DNA of 64,000 bases, taken from Erysipelotrichaceae bacterium (GTDB lineage: Bacteria; Bacillota_I; Bacilli_A; Erysipelotrichales; Erysipelotrichaceae). The translations under genes and the position numbers were made by a program. The notes beneath the pieces are model-generated. The model did not search any database, was not told the origin of the DNA, and saw nothing but the letters and a program-made list of their open reading frames with translations. Positions 60,849-64,000 of this stretch are shown here, piece by piece. Position 1 is the stretch's first letter. Every line of letters begins with the position of its first letter. Location of the stretch: contig DPJD01000002.1 of NCBI GenBank assembly GCA_003543215.1, positions 69,665 through 133,664 of the forward strand, read 5' to 3'.

Positions 60849-62309
60849 ATGAAACAACTAGAAAAACTTAAGAAATTGAATTGGTATCGTCTCAGTCAAC
60901 TTCTGTCAATTGTCTTGATATTGGATCTATTATTCGCAACACTTATTCCAAATCTCTATCGATGGATCTTGATTGCCATCATCGGTATTCTCGATTTGTT
61001 GGTTTACTATTGGGCATCCAAATCCAAGAATCGCAAGAAAATCAACCATATCCATGTATGGATCAAGCTAGGCTTAATCATATTAATCACATTTCCTAAT
61101 ACACTCTTTGCCGGTTTTGTACGTGCCATCAGCACAAAAACCGTAACCCATGAAGTGCATTTCGTAAGTCTAAATGAAACGAAACTCACTTCAATCAATG
61201 ATTTAAAAGATCAAAAGATTGGTATCCTTAACGATGAGTCATCGCTCATTGGATACATTTATCCTAAACAGATCAATGAAGAAAACGAACTAGGTATCAA
61301 GTTCGTAGAATACAACTCATATATCGAAGCCATTCAAGCACTTCAAAAAGAAAAGATTGATATCATCGTACTACCAGGTGGTTACCAAAAGACATTTGGG
61401 TCGATTGAAAATTATGAAATCGATACGAATGTCTTGCATGGTATCTGGAATGTTAAGTTCAAAGAAAAAGTAGATTTATTCTCAACCGTTGGCGATGTGA
61501 TGAACATCGTTCTTATCGGGGGAGACAACCCCATCCAAGGCAATAGTACCTCTGGTTTCAATTACGATGTCATCATTGTCGTATCCTACAACTTCAAAAC
61601 CCAAGAATCCGCAATGATAAGCATTCCCCGCGATGCCTACATCTATAATACTTGTACAAGCAAGCGTGATAAGATCACACATACCGGTTGGTATGGTGCA
61701 GATTGCTTAACCGCTACTTTATCGAAGTTCTTGGATATTCCGATTAATCATTATATGTTAATTGACTTTGAAGGTCTAATCGATGTGGTAGATTCCTTAG
61801 GTGGTGTCGAAATCGATATCCCTCAACGCATTGAAGAACAGGATGAGAATCGTAGTTTCGATGATTTGATTGTATTGGAACCAGGAATACAGAAATTAAA
61901 TGGACGCGAAGCTCTTGCTTTCCTTAGACACCGTAAAACGCTCGCAGATGGCGCTCTAGGACGTTCTAATAATCATGAAGCCTTTATGCTCGCCATGATC
62001 AAAGAGCTCGCAAAACCCACCAAATGGTGGCGTATCGGCGGTTTCTTGAATACCGTTCAGAAATCCGTACTGACCAACCTGAATGGTCAATCGATTGTGG
62101 ATTTGTATAACCAAGCAAACTTGATTCTGAATTCTGAAGGTGTCGAAGCATTAATGCCAGAAAGACTTGAACTAGAGGGTCATGGATCCATGATCTACAC
62201 CCCAAGCTTCGGGGCGAACCTTTATTATTATGTCTTGGATTCACAGAGTGTGAACGCGATCAAATCAAAGTTAAAATCAATCAATTCGACTGAAATAGCG
62301 ATACAGTAA
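60849..62309 (+). CDS. LCP-family glycopolymer transferase with solute-binding-like domain
   Basis: 486 aa. Three helices in residues 15-94; an extracytoplasmic region at about 110-200 with INDLKDQKIGILNDESSL and KIDIIVLPGGYQ, resembling a solute-binding lobe; the LCP domain from about 214 with GFNYDVIIVVSYNFKTQ, MISIPRDAYIYNT, VDSLGGVEIDIP and ALAFLRHRKTL. The Arg and Asp residues of the LCP active site are present. It matches the first 400 residues of the LCP protein at 3920-6487 in layout but lacks PASTA repeats. Known role: joining lipid-linked glycopolymer to peptidoglycan. Own promoter and an unusual ribosome-site hairpin; strong terminator at the stop codon. Confidence 0.9.
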   Translation: MKQLEKLKKLNWYRLSQLLSIVLILDLLFATLIPNLYRWILIAIIGILDLLVYYWASKSKNRKKINHIHVWIKLGLIILITFPNTLFAGFVRAISTKTVTHEVHFVSLNETKLTSINDLKDQKIGILNDESSLIGYIYPKQINEENELGIKFVEYNSYIEAIQALQKEKIDIIVLPGGYQKTFGSIENYEIDTNVLHGIWNVKFKEKVDLFSTVGDVMNIVLIGGDNPIQGNSTSGFNYDVIIVVSYNFKTQESAMISIPRDAYIYNTCTSKRDKITHTGWYGADCLTATLSKFLDIPINHYMLIDFEGLIDVVDSLGGVEIDIPQRIEEQDENRSFDDLIVLEPGIQKLNGREALAFLRHRKTLADGALGRSNNHEAFMLAMIKELAKPTKWWRIGGFLNTVQKSVLTNLNGQSIVDLYNQANLILNSEGVEALMPERLELEGHGSMIYTPSFGANLYYYVLDSQSVNAIKSKLKSINSTEIAIQ

Positions 62310-62329
62310 TCTAAACTGTATCGTTTTTT
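62299..62329 (+). terminator. Rho-independent terminator overlapping the LCP stop codon
   Basis: Perfect 9-bp stem CGATACAGT/ACTGTATCG (62299-62307, 62315-62323), loop AATCTAA, six T. The TAA stop (62307-62309) lies at the left arm and loop border. Confidence 0.92.
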
Positions 62330-62451
62330 ACTTGATGCTTAATCATTCTGAAGATAGAATTCAAATTATATATAAGTTGATTTAAATTCCTCATAAATTC
62401 TACAGTTTGTTCATGGTATTATTTTTAATGTACTTACTTCAAGGAGGTTTC

Positions 62452-63753
62452 ATGTTTCATAACGATCGACCACGCTTCCTCATCCTGATCCTCATACTTG
62501 TTGGCATATTGGGCGCAATCTTCGCCCATTTCACACTGTCTGCAACTGTGCAAAACAATGCACTCATGCAAAGCGAACAAATCACCATTCAAACATTCCT
62601 CAATGCAGATGTTCATGAACCCATTACGAACACCGCCATCCAACATCGCATCACATTGGCCGAAATGACTGAAGGTCTCGATAACTTAACGCAATACGAA
62701 ACACCTGAAGGTTTCAAAATGGTCAGCGATAGTAAACAATGGACCGTCGCCAAACTTGAAGCCCTTTACCAAGAATTAAAGCAGAATAAACATGGGGAAG
62801 AATTCAACTTACTTTATCAAGTCTTCGTCCATGCATCACCAGATCCAGATGCCTCTGGCGCACACCAATACAACGATGAAACCTTTGTATTGAACCTCAA
62901 CCTCCCTTTCTTACCTGAACGTAGTCAGTTACGTTTCACACAGAATCTTGGAACCATCAATCTCTATGATGGTGACTCTAAAACATCCATCGATGACCAT
63001 GCACAAGTTTTGAGTCATGAATATGGACATCACTTTACGTTTTATCACATGTTCAACGACAATCAAATCGAAGGAAGCCTCTACGAAAGCATTCGTAACA
63101 TCAATACTCATCCTGTCTTCTACGATAACAGCGATTACGATCATTATCTCGCAAATCATGAATGGTATCTGATTGAAATCGCTGCCGAAGACTATGTTCA
63201 GCTCATGGGCTCCCCCCGTGCCAAACGCATCATTAAATACGTGGATGTAGAAGGCCGACTCTATGGTTCCCAGCAAACACAAAGTGGTTACTCCTATAAT
63301 GTGTATGGACAAGAAAACCTACAGATTCCCTATGCGCATGAAGTTGAAGGTTTAGATACCTATTTCAAATCTTTCATCCAAGAAAGCGCAAGTTCAACAC
63401 CGGATACCATTAAATTCAAACCCAGTATTGAGCGATCTGTTCGAAGTCATGATTCTACAAGTGGACTCCTAAATTTCACCCACTATACAATCCGTTGGGA
63501 TGACGTCTATCCCAACTCTACCTATACCTTGATCATGAGTGATCCCGATGGATCCAATCTCTACGCCATCAAGACCGTTTATCCCAATCAAACCATGTCT
63601 GCTAAAGTTGGGACTGTATCCTATGAAGCTAACGGGTATATTCATTGGAACGAAGATAAACTGGATAGTGGTCAAAAACACTTCTTTGTGACCGTCGTAT
63701 TACCCGACGGTAGTTTACGAAAATCAGAGCCGCTATCGGTCAACTTCAACTAG
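62452..63753 (+). CDS. secreted or membrane-anchored HEXXH metalloprotease-like protein
   Basis: 433 aa from the ATG at 62452 (GGAGG 6 nt upstream); the longer frame from 62407 has no ribosome site. N-terminal helix (about 7-30) anchors it or serves as signal. LSHEYGHHF has the zinc motif HEYGHH at 189-194, and EIAAEDYVQLMGS (about 243) offers the downstream Glu ligand of gluzincins. A C-terminal Ig/FN3-like domain (about 340-433) starts with a FTHYTIRWDDVYP strand. It probably cleaves or trims surface or wall-associated protein; the target is unknown. Visibly richer in G and C than the central loci. Followed 6 nt later by a lipoprotein gene. Confidence 0.82.
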   Translation: MFHNDRPRFLILILILVGILGAIFAHFTLSATVQNNALMQSEQITIQTFLNADVHEPITNTAIQHRITLAEMTEGLDNLTQYETPEGFKMVSDSKQWTVAKLEALYQELKQNKHGEEFNLLYQVFVHASPDPDASGAHQYNDETFVLNLNLPFLPERSQLRFTQNLGTINLYDGDSKTSIDDHAQVLSHEYGHHFTFYHMFNDNQIEGSLYESIRNINTHPVFYDNSDYDHYLANHEWYLIEIAAEDYVQLMGSPRAKRIIKYVDVEGRLYGSQQTQSGYSYNVYGQENLQIPYAHEVEGLDTYFKSFIQESASSTPDTIKFKPSIERSVRSHDSTSGLLNFTHYTIRWDDVYPNSTYTLIMSDPDGSNLYAIKTVYPNQTMSAKVGTVSYEANGYIHWNEDKLDSGQKHFFVTVVLPDGSLRKSEPLSVNFN

Positions 63754-63759
63754 GTCCCT

Positions 63760-64000
63760 ATGAAATATCTCAAAATCATCTTTATCGTATTACTTCTAAG
63801 CGCATGTTCAAAAACAGACATCGTCTATCAAATCGATGATAAGCACACCGTTACGTATACCATTGAAGCCTTCATTGATCTCGAACCCTTAAGCACCGAC
63901 TTAAAAACAACCTTAATTGATTTAGTCGAAAAGGTCGATCAAGATTATCAAGCCCGTGGCTTTGAAACCCACACCGAGGTCAGTGAAACATCCATCTTAT
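63760..64000 (+). CDS. lipoprotein, N-terminal part (cut by window edge)
   Basis: Read directly from the sequence: MKYLKIIFIVLLLSACSKTD has a short signal peptide and the lipobox LSAC, so lipidation at Cys16 is expected. About 80 residues are visible; the mature part is hydrophilic (DIVYQIDDKHTVTYTIEAF, then LKTTLIDLVEKVDQDYQARG) and resembles small extracellular beta/alpha lipoproteins, but I do not recognise the family. It starts 6 nt after the metalloprotease stop and is probably co-transcribed with it. The end lies outside the window. Confidence 0.8.
   Translation, partial: MKYLKIIFIVLLLSACSKTDIVYQIDDKHTVTYTIEAFIDLEPLSTDLKTTLIDLVEKVDQDYQARGFETHTEVSETSIL

Noticed and set aside
1..64000. 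tRNA, rRNA, CRISPR arrays, insertion sequences or phage genes
   Set aside because: I looked for cloverleaf-like GGTTCRA segments, regular repeats and transposase or integrase motifs and found none.
1..64000. Mollicute code with TGA read as tryptophan
   Set aside because: Several genes end at TGA with the next start overlapping as ATGA, and complete proteins of normal length result with the standard code.

Overview
This 64-kb window is almost entirely a surface-polysaccharide locus from a low-GC bacterium. Monoderm (Bacillota-like) traits dominate: two LytR-CpsA-Psr (LCP) proteins, PASTA-like repeats, a YfhO-family membrane protein, an MBOAT/DHHW acylation pair, strong AAGGAGG-type ribosome binding sites, and no lipid A core or LPS-export genes. 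TGA is used as a stop codon, so the code is standard. An affiliation near the Erysipelotrichia/Mollicutes-related lineages is only a guess. The exact taxon cannot be read from the window.

Layout. (1) 1-9.8 kb, minus strand: DHHW and MBOAT extracytoplasmic acylation genes, an orphan membrane protein, a large LCP protein with PASTA-like repeats, three family-2 glycosyltransferases (GT2; one of them GtrB-like), rfbF and the start of rfbG (CDP-6-deoxyhexose route). (2) 9.9-14.0 kb, plus: two large polytopic proteins, DUF6056-like and YfhO-like, ending at a bidirectional terminator. (3) 14.1-19.3 kb, minus: a seven-gene operon (acyltransferase-3, GtrB/ArnC-like GT2, two ArnE/F-like half-flippases, WecD-like acetyltransferase, left-handed-beta-helix (LbH) acetyltransferase, WecE aminotransferase), which looks like an undecaprenyl-phosphate-linked amino-sugar decoration system. 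(4) 19.5-27.2 kb, plus: an overlapping run of short-chain dehydrogenase/reductase (SDR), TIM-barrel isomerase, GT2, FAD oxidoreductase, degenerate GtrB-like GT2 and two polytopic (GT-C-like) proteins. I do not recognise the product of this pathway. (5) 27.1-31.2 kb, minus: a UbiA-family polyprenyl-phosphate phosphoribosyltransferase-like gene, a polytopic protein and an LbH acetyltransferase.

(6) 31.5-56 kb, minus: a 24-kb operon of 23 tightly packed genes with a good promoter at 55970-55998. In transcription order it encodes initiation (PglF-like dehydratase, PglC-like phosphoglycosyltransferase, SDR), a WbuB-like glycosyltransferase, the complete UDP-L-FucNAc pathway (FnlA, FnlB, FnlC), a WbuX/HisH/HisF-type amidination set that together points to L-FucNAm, family-4 glycosyltransferases, Wzy polymerase, Wzx flippase, and a 2,3-diamino-hexuronic acid pathway (WbpA, WbpB, WbpD, WbpE). 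Inserted in that last pathway are a 3-hydroxybutyryl-CoA dehydrogenase, an LpxD-like N-acyltransferase and a deacetylase-like protein. (7) 56-64 kb, plus: a Wzz-like chain-length regulator, GT2, a second flippase, an acyltransferase, a second LCP protein, a secreted HEXXH metalloprotease and a truncated lipoprotein.

Together these genes make activated sugars, assemble a Wzx/Wzy-type repeat unit, set its chain length, decorate it outside the membrane and probably link it to the cell wall through the LCP proteins. The points most worth a second look are the hydroxyacyl-CoA/LpxD-like pairing, the solute-binding-like domain in both LCP proteins, the hairpin that hides the ribosome binding site of the second LCP gene, repeated leaderless start architecture, and the unrecognised module at 19.5-25.4 kb.
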